This document shows, in pieces, positions 31,801 to 42,058 of a stretch of 64,000 bases of DNA (positions are counted from its first letter, which is position 1; each line of letters opens with the position of its first letter). Made by a program: the position numbers and the translations under genes. This DNA is from Ectobius pallidus (Eukaryota; Arthropoda; Insecta; Blattodea; Ectobiidae): contig CAXKWD010000002.1 in the NCBI GenBank assembly GCA_964059195.1, positions 50,122,923-50,186,922 on the forward strand, given 5' to 3'. The notes under the pieces are model-generated. The model did no database searches and was not told the DNA's origin. It saw only the letters and a program-made list of their open reading frames with translations.

Positions 31801-34800
31801 TATAGCGATGCTGCTACTAGCAGGTTTTCTAGCATTCAGGAACAGATCAGGGTTTCTCAACCTGTGGTTAACATATCCTTGGGTATACGAATAATGTAGG
31901 GGGTCTGCGGTTGACCAATGGAAGCAATGCTAAAAAAATTACCCTTTGGGAAAAAGAAATAGCAACCAACACTGTGAGCCATTTGAAAGATTAAATTCCT
32001 TTTTGAAATAAAATGAAAAGAATTTATCTGATTTTATCGACCTAAAAATTCAAATGGGTCCAGCACCTAAATTGACTGAAGACTCGCATAAGAGAATATT
32101 TTCCACCTACAGACAGAAAAATGGACAGGATCCAAGACCCCTTTTTGTTTGGCGGTACAGAAACTTGTAGCAACCTAACTCATTCCCAGAAAGAACAATT
32201 AATTTAAGTATCGTGTGATCTAACATTGAAAAACAAGTATTTAAGCGCTGCATTGTTGAATAATTTTTTATCGATGTTGTGCAGGAATACAAAGAACTAT
32301 CAAGCATTGCAGTCAAGTTTCTTATTGGGATTATGACTATACATTTATATAAAAGAAGGTTTTTGAGTTTGACTTACCGTATCTGAAAAGTAAATACAGA
32401 AATGAACTTAATGTTGAAGATAATTTAAGGTTGTATTTGACAAAGACAGAGTCAAATGCTGATCAGCTGTGTACAGGGAAAGAAGCTCAGCCTTTTCATT
32501 AATATCTTCTGAAGAAAAAACATTCCTCTAATTTTGTGTCTGTTTTAGTAAAAATGTCATTAAAAATATATTTAAGCAATATCTCTAGTTCTATTGAATT
32601 AGCATGCATAATACAATTAAACCATATTAACTGACAAACCCTTAAGGAACATTCTCTGAACATATCTTGAGTTTACTATTTAAGGAGTATGCATAATTGT
32701 GTAGGGCCTACTTGGTGGTACATGGCATCCTACATTACCCTACAAAAGTGCTAAGTGAAATTCATAATAGTATGGTTGCAAAGTTGCTCGAAAGAAAGCA
32801 CCGCAGGTAAGAATCAATTCTATTTCTTTATAAGGATTGTTGATTATCTCAGAAACTTAATTTTGGCACTTAGCCCCTTGTAAGGTCAAGTATACAATTA
32901 CTGTTGGTGGAAAAATGATTGAGAAAGGTTGCGAATCCCTGCTATAGATAATTGGCATGCAATGATTGATTTGTTCCATTTTTCCAGATTTATACAGTTT
33001 CTTATAAAATTTGAGGGAGCGTCACCTTCCAGGATGCATTTAATTGGTGTGAGTCTGGGGGCTCATGTGGCAAGCTATGCTGCTAAACGAACTCCAGGAA
33101 TCGCTAGACTAACAGGTAAGCAGAATGTTATATTAGATGAGGCTGCCATATTTTGAAAAGCAAAAACGAAAACTTACCAAATATGGTTATAGACAGTGTT
33201 GAAGTGAGAAAAAAGCAGAGGCGGTATGTTTATGAACAATTTTACAAAGCATTCCTGACATAAGAAAATGTGGCCATCATTTTAATAAGACTGAAATCAT
33301 ATATTTTATAAGAAATTTAATTTTATAATTTCACCTAGTTTTGAAATATAATTCGTCAGCTCCAGTCTTTAAAAGTTCCAATGTTGACTACATTCCAGGA
33401 GGTGCAGCATTTTGTGTTTTCCTTTTCATGCTTCTGTTTTATCTATACTCCGGCCTAGCCATAAATTCTCTGACTTTAATTTATGTATGGGAGATTTTAT
33501 CAGCTTCAAGAAGAGCACGTTATTTACTGTTAATATCTGAAGTTGATTTTTTGAAGGTAATAGATCAATGTTTGTTCCACTAAATACTCTTTCACATTCT
33601 GCAGATGATGCAATTAATATGCTGATAGGGCCGATCTCCCACATTACTCAAGAGTAATTCATCCAGAAATTTCTGGTTCTACTAGTGTCAAAACACCGAA
33701 TGAAAAGCAAAAAATCTAAAAAAATTAGCTAAGTTGGGTAAATATTAACCAAAAATGTATTATGATAATAATAACTGTGTCAACCAAATCAACTCCAGGA
33801 GATGTATGCCCTTAATAATTTTTTACCATTGCCAGTACAGGTATTGCATTTCGGTGCATAATGGTGCATACTGGCTCACTTCAAACACTGATTATAGATA
33901 AACTGACCAGACATCCTCCATTAGGCACGATAGTCTTCTTTTAGGGATGTTTGTCCTCCTGACCTTTCAGAGGATGCCTAAATGTCCTCCTATGAGGAAT
34001 GTGACACTAAATGACATGATACAGATTTATCTGACCAGCTTTCTGCCTTACGAAATATGTAACTGTAGAACAAGTAGATTTGTGAAAAAGGTCGTTATTT
34101 TCTGTAGACAAACGTTGGACAGAGATCTTTGTACACTTCAGGGATCAAAATATCAGGCATTCATCATTTCAATAATATAAAATCATGTAGGTCAATGTAT
34201 ATCAATGGGTAAGCTATAGGTTATAGCATAAGATGGCGTGACATGGCAAAGCAAATTTAAAACCTCTTCTTTTTCTTAATTATGGCACACTGCCTTTACA
34301 CTGTTGTAGACTTATTTTCCAATAATTCAATCAAATATTTAAAAATTCTGCTTTTGTCATCTCAAAAATGAACAAAGTATAGGTAATTAAAAGCATGCTT
34401 GATCAGAATGAGAAGATTTAGTAATAAAGTGAAAACCCTCTTTCACAGGACTAGATCCAGCACAGCCTCTATTCGAAGGAGAAAGTAAAGAAGTACAGTT
34501 TGATGCAACTGATGCCAAGTTTGTGGATGTTGCTCACACAAATGGAAGACCTGTACTTCCTTTAGGTGGTCTTGGAATCAACTGGCCTATTGGTAAGGAC
34601 TCTCTTACTTTTCACCAAACAATTCAAACATCCCATTCTTACAAATAGTTACCACAATTTATAAGTAAAAGATCAATATTGGTAACCATTGAAAATCAAT
34701 GGCTACAATCACATAATCACTGACAACCTATTGCACAAGATCAAAACAAAAACAATCCACCCATAGACAAGAACAAAGATAAATACCGGTACCTCAGACT

Positions 34801-37800
34801 CGCATACTTGAACATACAAACACAGAAATTCTCCCAACACTTCAGAAAACAAGGATACAGAGTAGCGTTTAGAACAAAGAACAAAACAATCAACAGAATA
34901 CAGCCCACAACACAGAGAGAAAAACAGTAAACCAGGAACCTACAAACTAAAATGCAATGAATGTCCAAAATTCTAATTGGACCAAGAGGCCAAAGTTTCA
35001 AAACACGATACGAAGAACACATATGAGCCTCGAATAAAACATAGATTCTGTCTATGCAAACCACCTTATAAACACAGGACATGAATACACAGACATCAAC
35101 ATTTGTAAGCTCATGTCACAGCATTCTGCCGCCAATGAAATCACTGCAATCAGCATTCCATGTCTCTTGATTTGGATTGCCCTCCTCAGATTTTTCAATG
35201 TTCGACAATACCGATCAGCATTAATGGTCTCCCTTGCGGTAAAACTCACACAGGAGGACACCACGGCGTCGATTCCAGATTTTTCTGACAGATATTGTCT
35301 GCTTAAATTTGATCTTCACAGGTAACCACTATGCCGCCAATGCATGGATTGTTTTGTTTCTGGTGTGGCATGCGACACCCATGTTTCATCCCAAGTGACA
35401 ACATTGTCGAGAAACTCATCACCTTTCTTTTCATACTGCTGGTGGCAGAGTCCTATGACATGGGAATATAATTGATGGTACACCACTAAGATAAATGCCT
35501 TGATAACGGTGCTGACTATGTAGAGAAGTAGCCAATGAATCTTTGTGAATGTTGTAATAAATATTTCTTACTTATTAATGTTTTTGTTTTCTTTATTGGT
35601 GATCGGAACTTACTTTCTGTATACACCTTATATACCTAGTGGAATGGTTACCTCCTTACTTATGATTAAGTTCATTTTGTTCTGGGATTGTAATTTATAT
35701 AAAAATTGCTAAAACTGATGGCCCCCTCTGAATTTGACTTGCCCTCTTGAAAACTTGAGCCTGGCTACAAGCCTGATATTGTTGATGTTTTGCTTAGATG
35801 ATAATGGAGTTAATCGGAAGATGTCATGATGTGTGATTTTAATTTCCTTAGGGCATGTGGATTTTTACTTTAATGGAGGTTGGAACCAGCCAGGTTGTGG
35901 CATAGACGCTGTAGGTTCAACTTTGAAAGATCAAGCTAATCTCTATGAAGGTATGGTATAGAAACATATGCATTTTGCTGAATAAAAATTGAACTCTCAA
36001 TTCCTAAATGTTTTTAAATGAACTTGCTATTTCTCTTTTTTAATGTGCCCCAAGGCTCAGTTTGTTCTCAATGGTTAAAAACACTAATGTACATGACATA
36101 AACTAAACATCCTGTGGATTTATCATCTGAAGATTTTTAAGTAGGGAGACTGTCTTATTTTTAGATTTCTGGACAGAAAATGAGAAGATAAAAGTTTCTG
36201 AATTGCATAAAAACAAGCATTTCCTGATTTTAGTTACCATGTAACTTCTACCTTAATATTATTTGCATCTGTAATTATTGTTCCCTGATATTTTAATTTC
36301 TCCACTCATTGTATTGCTTTATCTGCTATTTTAATAATTTTTAGTGCATAGTTATTATGATGTTTCATGGAAAACAATAGACTCTTTATAAATATGAATT
36401 GTGAATACTGTGAAGGAGACTCTCAAACATTGTTTTTTTCCCCCCTTCAGTCTGGCCAAGAGCCCTTCTGTGTCCTCATTTTAGAGTTATGAATTATTTC
36501 ATCGAAGCAATGGGCAATCCAAACTGCACATTCTGGGGTGTTAGACGTCAAATGAATACAGCTTTGCTCAAGTAAGTATGTCATTTATTAAATTGAATGT
36601 CAGAACTCTAGAGACAGCAGTTCTATAGATTTATCTATATGCATGGAGCTGTATTTATGATTTTATGTTTTGGTAGAAAGTAATATTTTTATTAAAGTCA
36701 ATTTAACTACAATTACATTGAGGGAGAGGTTTGTGTATGCGTACAGTGTTCTTATTGGCAAACTTATAAAATATATTTTGTTGAGATATAGTTAGTTTAC
36801 TTTGAAAATCTTCTTGACAACAAAAATAAATACTATATTTTATTTGCTAAAGCAATTTCTTTGAATCCGTCTCCACCTCATCTTTTAAAGCAACCTGTTA
36901 TGCAATGTTAAGATGGAACATTTTGTCAGTGATTATTTCTTGGTAGTAAATTCAACTTTGAATTTCTTATTGGTAAACCTAAATAGCTGCACTTCATTAA
37001 AAAATGATAAATGAATAATTGAACCTTGCTTTCAAACAATATGCTACTGTAATTTTTAAAATATTAAAGCATATAGTTAGTTTACTTTGAAACGCTTCTT
37101 GACAACAAAAAGAAAGACTATATTTCATTTGCTAAAGTGTTTTCTTTCTTTTTTAGTTAATCACATTATACACTCATATTTCTTTGTCTCTCCTCTTTCT
37201 TCACTTTGATATTTTTGAAACTGCACCCGAGCACGAGCAGTCTTGCTCATTCAGGTGTATTACTAAATGTTAATACTTCTTGTGAAGATATAGCCAATAT
37301 TTCTTTTACTCTTTTTAAATAGTAGTTGTAATTACTTTTGAAATTTGAAAATTGTTTTATTTTACTTGTATAAATATGTATTTGTATTTGTATTTGTATA
37401 AATATGATAAAAATATGATAAATAAATAAATAAATCTTGAATAGTATGAATTTCCAAAAGTTTTCAAATGCAAATGTAACCATAGCATTCAAATTGTTTG
37501 GCATCCAGTTTACTGAAAATCACTCAGCACTGTCATGCTTTCCTCCCAGAACAATTACCACATTTACACGCGGGCTTGAAATCTATCTGAATTCGATACC
37601 AACTCAATATGTTCCCGGTTAACATGGAAAGTTATAAGAGTGTATTGAAATTTGTTGTATTACTGGCTTACTTGGTTATGTATGGCTATTTGTGAGGCAA
37701 ACAATTGCAGTGTTTAATACGTGATCAAAAATATTAAAAAGTGTGTGTTCTACTAATAATTTCTAGTCACCATAACCAAACTATGGCATAAAGAGTAACG

Positions 37801-39905
37801 TAACAGTATTAATACTATAGTGTTTTTGATTAAATTGACAATCAGCTGATAGAACAAATGAACGTCATGCGAGTGTATGCATGCACACCAGGATTGAGTT
37901 CGCTAGCGTTTACATGGAATTGAATATGACTTTAATCCAATCTGTTCCTACATATGCAGAGGATTAGATCGAAAATTCATGCTAGACTGAGTCCGTGTTT
38001 ACATGATCTCAATACGAAGATCGGACTCCGATCAATCTGAATCCTGCATGTAAACGTACTAACTGTTTAACTCTTGACAATCAGTGATATCTCCATCTGT
38101 GCATACCTGAACAACCACCAACAAAAGGATTTGAAGATTTTCAACTAAGCCTATGGTGGACCGGATTAACTTTATCATTGAATTTTTCTTGAATTAAGAG
38201 TTTGTTCCCTTGAGTTATGCAAAAAAATGCAGATATATTTGTGAAGGGCTGGACCAAACTATCTATGTAGGTTTTTCTAATGTAATAATGATCAATAATA
38301 TATTTTATTTTAGCATTCTGAGTCGAGGCTGGCTCTCCAAATTCCTCACATCTCTTAGAGGATGCACTCTGGATACTTGTACACCTTTTGGACCCAAAAC
38401 ACCTGAATACCCAGCCAGAGGGTCTTTCGAGATTGCAACAAATGATAAAGAGCCATACTGCTGTGAGTATTGAGAAAAAATAGAATTAATATTAGGACGG
38501 ACAATAGTTTGTGGAGGATCTAATTATAATAGCAACAGTGGTAATTAGATAAGAGTTTTACATACTGTTGCTCTCAAATTAAATATAAGTTATAGTGTAG
38601 CTGACAATTCCTTTGCACTATTCCAGTTGTATGAAGGAAAGGATTACGTAACGATAACAGAATCTATGATCGATCAATCAGTGAGGTGGCTTTTGACAAG
38701 GACACTGAAATTTGACAAAAAATTGGCAATTAAAAAAAAAAAGTTATCTTAAAATTACTTTTTGATATACCGTACATAGAAATACGTTACAAAGCAATTT
38801 CAAGCCTTTCTGTTTTTAAATCTCCACGCAAGGGTCTGTGACAATGCTCATTTCTGATATTTTGTTTTTAAGTTACTAGTAATGCATTCTTACCACCTCT
38901 AATATAGACTATACACAAACATGTTTACATGAGTTTGGTATAGAGTGTTAGGCCTAATTTTTTCATCATAGGCAGAGTTAGTAAGAGAAAAAGAATACAG
39001 ATATAATGAACTAAACAGGAAGAAACCCTAAAATCGCAGTAAAAAATACTATAAATGCTAAATACTGTAGACCTTCAACATTCATTGCTAGTTCTTCACA
39101 TAACACACCTATAAACCTTCAGCAGGCATCAAAAGCTTCAGATAATACCCCTAAAGCTACTCCACACGTGATGAGGCTGTTAGAACACTTGCAGGATCAT
39201 ATAGGTTAGATAAAGAAATAGAGAGATAGAGAAATATCTTCTAGGCTTGGTTTGTTTGAATTCCTGTAAAGGAGGGGCACAGCCACCACTACATTATGTT
39301 GAGCTGCATGGTTAAATTCATCAGTGCTTTCATGGAATACATATGTACAGAAACATAACACGTCCTATTTGCCCAAATACTTGACAATACAGAAACATAA
39401 CACGTCCTATTTGCCCAAATGCTTGACAATACAGAAACATAACACGTCCTATTTGCCCAAATGCTTGACAATACAGAAACATAACACGTCCTATTTGCCC
39501 CAATACATGTCAATATCACTTGATCAAAGGAAAACTGTACCATAAGCAAGACAATTTTATAAAAATTGCTTCTCGTACAAATTAAAAAAAAAATTACTGT
39601 AAGCAGCAGGCATTATTCACATTATGTGAAACATAATATGAAATGTCTTCCTGGGATATAGGCTACAGACATTTCATTTTCACAGAAATTATGTTTTCAA
39701 GAAAAATATATGATTATTATAGAACCGATAAAAGAATAAGCCTCATATTTCTTGTATACTAACCACCAAATATCTCAATGTCAGTTCCTCCATAAGTTTG
39801 TGAACATGTTGATTCCAGACCTAACATGTTGTTTTGTCTCTATTTGCAGTGAAGAACAAGGAAGTTGATGCAGCAATGCAACAGCAACTGTATAGACACC
39901 AGTGA
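22768..39905 (+). CDS. Secreted lipase, pancreatic lipase / lipase H family (complete, 10 exons)
   Basis: A neutral lipase or phospholipase A1 that would hydrolyse glycerolipids outside the cell or in the gut lumen. Exons: 22768-22819, 28882-29008, 29143-29305, 30833-30933, 32988-33115, 34449-34592, 35852-35950, 36451-36571, 38314-38462, 39850-39905; 379 aa with every phase consistent. Residues 1-17 form a hydrophobic signal peptide (MYWHTLFIALALSATTI). HGW (93-95) forms the oxyanion-hole strand. The nucleophile elbow is GVSLG with Ser170; Asp193 is in GLDPAQP and His281 in CPHFR. Spacing of this triad matches pancreatic lipase closely. GHVDFYFNGG and QPGC are family signatures, and paired cysteines near the C-terminus suggest disulfides. 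No C-terminal PLAT domain is present, as usual in insect members. Substrate (triglyceride or phospholipid) cannot be decided. The start has A at -3. Confidence 0.92.
22820..24920. other. Lipase intron 1, 5' part
   Basis: AT-rich intronic sequence with a short direct repeat (AATACCCATTAAAAATAC, about 23640-23690) and a small palindrome CTTAGGTTTAAAACCTAAG near 24271-24289. No gene is seen. Confidence 0.5.
24926..26200 (+). pseudogene. Older LINE reverse-transcriptase C-terminal remnant, interrupted
   Basis: The plus strand at 24930-25000 reads 'RLQAFKLWCYRRMLRIRWKY', the usual post-RT 'LEAFEMWCYRRMLRI.W' block of LINE polyproteins. After the inserted element it resumes at 26012: 'EELIVTGNSYYIIKQRRNS' then 'LLGHLIRHQNFL', which matches the following 'K.R..W.GHI.RH' block. 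A stop codon (TAA) and other damage show it is dead. The interruption is the antisense LINE at 25014-26011. Confidence 0.7.
25014..26011 (-). mobile_element. 5'-truncated LINE (RT C-terminal region), with 13-bp TSD
   Basis: Flanked by AGAAGAATTAATA at 25001-25013 and 26012-26024. The minus strand encodes about 240 codons ending at 25312: 'VGLEMNPSKTKIM' (RT thumb region), 'EYTYLGQSI', 'EINRRIRLAWGKFWSLK', 'VLLYGCQTWALRK', then 'WNWGGHVIRM' and 'GKRSRGRPRRRWEDE'. These are typical of the end of non-LTR reverse transcriptases of the RTE/CR1 kind. A 3' UTR of about 290 bp and a (TTTA)n-like tail follow towards 25014. The 5' truncation and duplication are signatures of target-primed reverse transcription. 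A second copy of the 3' UTR is at 51036-51175. Confidence 0.85.
26210..28880. other. Lipase intron 1, 3' part
   Basis: AT-rich sequence with many ACCGGTA-type words near 26500-27400 and C runs near 27680 and 28282. No gene or element is recognised. Confidence 0.5.
28882..29008 (+). CDS. Lipase exon 2
   Basis: The acceptor is TATTTCAG|GTGAGG and the donor ACAAG|GTAACA. It encodes GEEVCFENLECFPTGEPW and on to VVKVNYHLYT, the mature N-terminus with two cysteines and the 'V.Y.LYTR' strand typical of the family. Confidence 0.9.
29143..29305 (+). CDS. Lipase exon 3 (oxyanion-hole strand)
   Basis: The acceptor is TTACTAG|GGAAAG and the donor AAAAGT|GTAAGT. It contains KPTIFFMHGWKGS, the conserved strand and oxyanion loop before the nucleophile domain. 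It ends on a codon boundary. Confidence 0.92.
29395..29995 (+). repeat. Interspersed repeat sharing sequence with 59240-59750
   Basis: Shared phrases in the same order include CAATATAAAACACTCTTGTT, GAGATTCTCAAATGAAAA, GATTGTCTATTGTCTGAAAG and TATTCGAGCTATCTTTCAA. The right end reads TAAATGCCTTGCCCTA; its inverse, AGGGCAAGGCATTTA, opens the related copy at 57594. It starts right after lipase exon 3. Probably a non-autonomous DNA element. Confidence 0.6.
30023..30280. repeat. Long near-perfect hairpin in lipase intron 3
   Basis: An inverted repeat with arms of about 120 bp (30023-30146 and about 30162-30280) around a roughly 15-bp loop. The inner parts are almost identical (CAGCCCACCCAGATATTTTT against its complement), and the ends are CTCTAGAATGATAG and its inverted variant. 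It has no coding capacity and is probably a MITE. In a lipase pre-mRNA it would form long double-stranded RNA. Confidence 0.85.
30833..30933 (+). CDS. Lipase exon 4
   Basis: The acceptor is TTTTTTAG|TTTGAT and the donor GCAAG|GTAAGT. It encodes FDANVFMVDYGSQKDKPY then SVSNARVVGALLA, matching the 'NV..VDW' strand and following helix. Confidence 0.9.
31848..32941 (+). mobile_element. Decayed hAT-like element in lipase intron 4
   Basis: Terminal repeats CAGGGTTTCTCAACC at the left and, inverted, CAGGGATTCGCAACC at the right. Inside, the plus strand around 32365-32500 reads 'KSKYRNELNVEDNLRLYLTK' then 'QLCTGKEAQPFH', resembling the 'KYR..L..E..LR..L....P....L...KQ.Q.SH' tail region of ZBED/SCAND3-type hAT transposases. 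Flanking 8-mers (GAACAGAT, CTATAGAT) are only partly alike, so the duplication is degraded. Confidence 0.6.
32988..33115 (+). CDS. Lipase exon 5 (catalytic serine)
   Basis: The acceptor is TTTCCAG|ATTTAT and the donor AACAG|GTAAGC. It holds HLIGVSLGAHVASYAAKR with Ser170. The residue after the first Gly is Val rather than the His of classical lipases; human lipase H also has GVSLGAH. Confidence 0.93.
33430..33642 (-). pseudogene. hAT transposase C-terminal dimerisation domain remnant
   Basis: The minus strand reads 'ILIASSAECERVFSGTNIDL', 'LPSKNQLQILTVNNVLFLKL' and 'IKSPIHKL', which match the SS.ECERVFS and 'L.V.T..NLLF.KL.GPP' signature of hAT dimerisation domains. About 70 codons remain, with no complete gene. 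Located in lipase intron 5. Confidence 0.7.
34449..34592 (+). CDS. Lipase exon 6 (catalytic aspartate)
   Basis: The acceptor is TTTCACAG|GACTAG and the donor ATTG|GTAAGG. It encodes GLDPAQPLF with Asp193, then DATDAKFVDVAHTNG. Confidence 0.93.
34790..35105 (+). pseudogene. Penelope-like element GIY-YIG endonuclease remnant
   Basis: The plus strand reads 'GYRVAFRTKNKTINRI', then after a stop 'TYKLKC', 'CPKF', 'LIGPRGQSFKTRYEEHI', then 'INTGHEYTDIN'-like phrases. These follow the Y.LKC..C...YIGQTGR.F..R..EH order of Penelope-like endonucleases. Stops and frameshifts are present. It abuts the mariner remnant on the opposite strand, inside lipase intron 6. Confidence 0.6.
35065..35470 (-). pseudogene. 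Mariner transposase remnant
   Basis: The minus strand reads 'KKGDEFLDNVVTWDETWVSH', 'TPETKQSMHWRH', then after breaks 'ETINADRYCRTLKNLRRAIQ'. This is the mariner order: the first catalytic Asp motif (T.DETW), the HWRH block and the 'ETINA.RYC.TL..LRRAI' block. Frameshifts and a stop make it non-functional. Confidence 0.75.
35852..35950 (+). CDS. Lipase exon 7
   Basis: The acceptor is TTCCTTAG|GGCATG and the donor TGAAG|GTATGG. It encodes GHVDFYFNGGWNQPGCG, a hallmark of the family just before the histidine loop. Confidence 0.93.
36451..36571 (+). CDS. Lipase exon 8 (catalytic histidine)
   Basis: The acceptor is CCCTTCAG|TCTGGC and the donor CTCAA|GTAAGT. It encodes VWPRALLCPHFRVMNYF with His281, then NPNCTFWGV. 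Confidence 0.92.
36782..37149. repeat. Local direct repeat of about 75 bp in lipase intron 8
   Basis: 36782-36862 and 37071-37149 both read ATATAGTTAGTTTACTTTGAA followed by CTTCTTGACAACAAAAA and ATTTGCTAAAG, separated by about 210 bp. Confidence 0.65.
37222..37435 (+). mobile_element. LINE-type 3' end, copy 2
   Basis: Matches 21970-22205 in the same orientation, with the opening hairpin (CACCCGAGCACGAGCAGTC) and an A-rich tail of TAAATAAATAAA. It lies in lipase intron 8. Confidence 0.6.
37880..38065. repeat. Possible small inverted-repeat element
   Basis: AGCGTTTACATGGAATTGA near 37909 and the inverse of CTGCATGTAAACGTACTAA near 38045 are similar. Limits and target duplication are unclear. 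Confidence 0.3.
38314..38462 (+). CDS. Lipase exon 9
   Basis: The acceptor is ATTTTAG|CATTCT and the donor TGCT|GTGAGT. It encodes the C-terminal part with GCTLDTCTPFGPKTPEYPA and NDKEPYC. Confidence 0.88.
39347..39514. repeat. 42-bp minisatellite, four copies, in the last lipase intron
   Basis: Four tandem units starting ACAGAAACATAACACGTCCT at 39347, 39389, 39431 and 39473, with one to a few differences between units. Because 42 is divisible by three, open frames appear on both strands; these are not genes. Confidence 0.9.
39850..39905 (+). CDS. Lipase exon 10 (stop)
   Basis: The acceptor is TTTGCAG|TGAAGA. It encodes the last 17 residues (KNKEVDAAMQQQLYRHQ) and TGA. The phase from exon 9 gives Leu at the junction. 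Confidence 0.85.
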
Positions 39906-40008
39906 ATGGCATCTTCCTGTAACTAATGTTATTAATGTAATCATATTATTTATTATTTTCAAAACTGCCTCCCAACGGAGGTGGCCCATTTAGACTCAGC
40001 AAACACTC

Positions 40009-40014
40009 AATAAA
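40009..40014 (+). terminator. Lipase polyadenylation signal
   Basis: AATAAA about 105 bases after the lipase stop codon, at a usual 3' UTR distance. Confidence 0.6.
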
Positions 40015-40344
40015 TGTTAGTACATGCTGAAAGTATTGCAATTATTTAAACAACACTAACATAAAAAAGAGAAGTAATAATAAAGTATTATATAACAGCT
40101 TAGGCTTTCACAACCAGCATTGAAAGCCCGGAATACTGCTCTAATGATTTTAATAAAGTATTGGTTAATATGTAGATGATTATGAAGAATTCGAAAATAA
40201 TTTTTTAGTACTGTGGTTACGATGTCCTTTTAAAGTACGAGGAAGGCCTTTTTTTTTAAATCTTCAAAAAAATTTAGTTATAGTTCCATGTGCTCCAATG
40301 AAGTGACCAATAACTGTTCAAGTTGTATTTTTTACAAATTAAGG

Positions 40345-40965
40345 ATTGCAGGATCATAAATCCCCTTCTTCTCTTCGTTTACTTCTATTGGTTCTAGGAG
40401 ACTCAGTTCCATTCTAATGGTAGGATCGACAATAATTGCATGCCTTGAGATCTCATTTATGGCTATTACATCTACTCTTCTTGTACAGCCATTTGCAGCA
40501 ATACAGGATATTTCTTCATGAACCTGCCTTCCTTTAGAACATAGAGCTTCTGCTATTTTAGATCTTACTACATGATGCCTTGTATTACATAGTGATGTTC
40601 CATGATCACAAAATCCTGTGACGTGCGATAAAGTTTCATTCTCGGAGAAGCCATGCCTGCACCAGGTACCATCTAAAGATCGGTCAGGAATTGCTCGAAT
40701 ATCAGCAATGTTGGCATTAATTTTAAGGCAAGTAATCCATTCAAAAGTGGATAAAGCAGATTTGTTGGAAATCCATTTATTTGATTTGTTAACCTCAGCA
40801 AAACGTTTCAACCCCTTGGCCTTGACCATTCAATGATTTCCATCTTTCTTATTCATCAGCACATATATTTGCACGAAATACCTTTATCATAGTTTTGGGA
40901 AGTGCATTAGGTGAAGGTAAATGAAGTATTTCACATGAAGTTTTGAAATCTTCCTTCAGAGGTTT
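40345..40965 (-). pseudogene. R2-like LINE C-terminal remnant with restriction-like endonuclease motif
   Basis: The minus strand reads 'LPSPNALPKTMIKVFRANIC', a stop, then 'GLKRFAEVNKSNKWI'. It continues with a Cys/His knuckle 'WCRHGFSENETLSHVTGFCD' and 'TRHHVVRSKIAEAL'. The endonuclease core 'RRVDVIAINEISRHAIIVDP' follows and ends TIRMEL. The order (knuckle, RHH.VRS, R.VD.IA, VDPT.R.E) fits site-specific LINEs carrying a C-terminal restriction-like nuclease (R2 group). One knuckle Cys appears replaced by Gly. It is truncated on both sides and lies between the convergent lipase and ENPP genes. Confidence 0.7.
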
Positions 40966-40969
40966 AAGA

Positions 40970-42058
40970 GGTTATTATATGGATTATTTGCTCTAATCAG
41001 GGAAATACACATTTATCAACAATTGCTCTTATATGTCATTACAAGAAACTTTATAATGGAAGTATAAAGAAGTCTATAGCAATGTATAAATAACTATTTC
41101 CAGCAAGTTGTGACCACAGTCAGGTGTCCATATGGGGGGGGGGGGCCAATGGGTGCACTAACGACTGATGCACTTTATACAAGAATCGTTATCTCATTAC
41201 TATCCCTACTGACATCGAGAAAGTAGAACTGACTGTAGGAAGAGACTGTAGTTTAATATTTAAGAACCATATTATGTACGGTACCTGCCTACTTCAAATT
41301 AAATTATTTTTTTCTTTCTCTATACCTATGTGTTTTCATTTCATTTTTTAAAGACAGACAAACAGAGCATTATTCAAATGCAAGTATTACATGGATCAAT
41401 TTTTTTGTTTAGAATGAATTTTATGAAAGGTAGGTAAAATCACATTCTTAAACAGTACCTGTACATACACAATAAAACTGTGCAGGAAGGCCAACACGAC
41501 AATGACAATTCAATGCAACACGCAATCATTAGTTAATTTTATGTATTTAATCAGTCAGAAGGGAGATCAGCTGATCACTTGTCTACTGCAGGTATGCAAT
41601 GTAGTTTTAGATATAACAGAATGTGTACAGCTTGTGTTTTAAGTTTGAAATATGAAATCCCATTCTTATGACGCAGTAATTCTTTTTAGTTATTTTTTTG
41701 CAATTTTCTATATTACAGTAATGGCATAAATTCATCAAACAAATCAAATTAACATTTACAGACTGATATCTATTATTCCTTTTATGGATTTTTTGGTATA
41801 AAGTAGTGGGGTTTATAATGAGGAAAAAAGAGTCAGGCTGCATCTATGACTAAAACATACCATCCGGTTCCAGATAAAATATTAGCCTCTGCAAATAACC
41901 CAACCTTCTTTCTTAGTATAATTGAGAGTACTACTTAACTTATTTCTATAAAATCATCACTACTTATGCAATCATTAATGTATGAGCAATAGTCTAACCT
42001 ACAAAGGTAGGAGCACTACTTTCTACTCTATACAGAACAAGAACTATGCTCTGGAAAG
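40970..42058. other. Region 3' of the ENPP-like gene
   Basis: Would hold the ENPP 3' UTR on the minus strand. I found no unambiguous AATAAA on that strand close to the stop. A G run lies near 41137-41146. Confidence 0.4.

Noticed and set aside
39289..39549. Repetitive 86-codon and 73-codon frames on both strands
   Set aside because: Produced by the 42-bp minisatellite, whose unit is a multiple of three.
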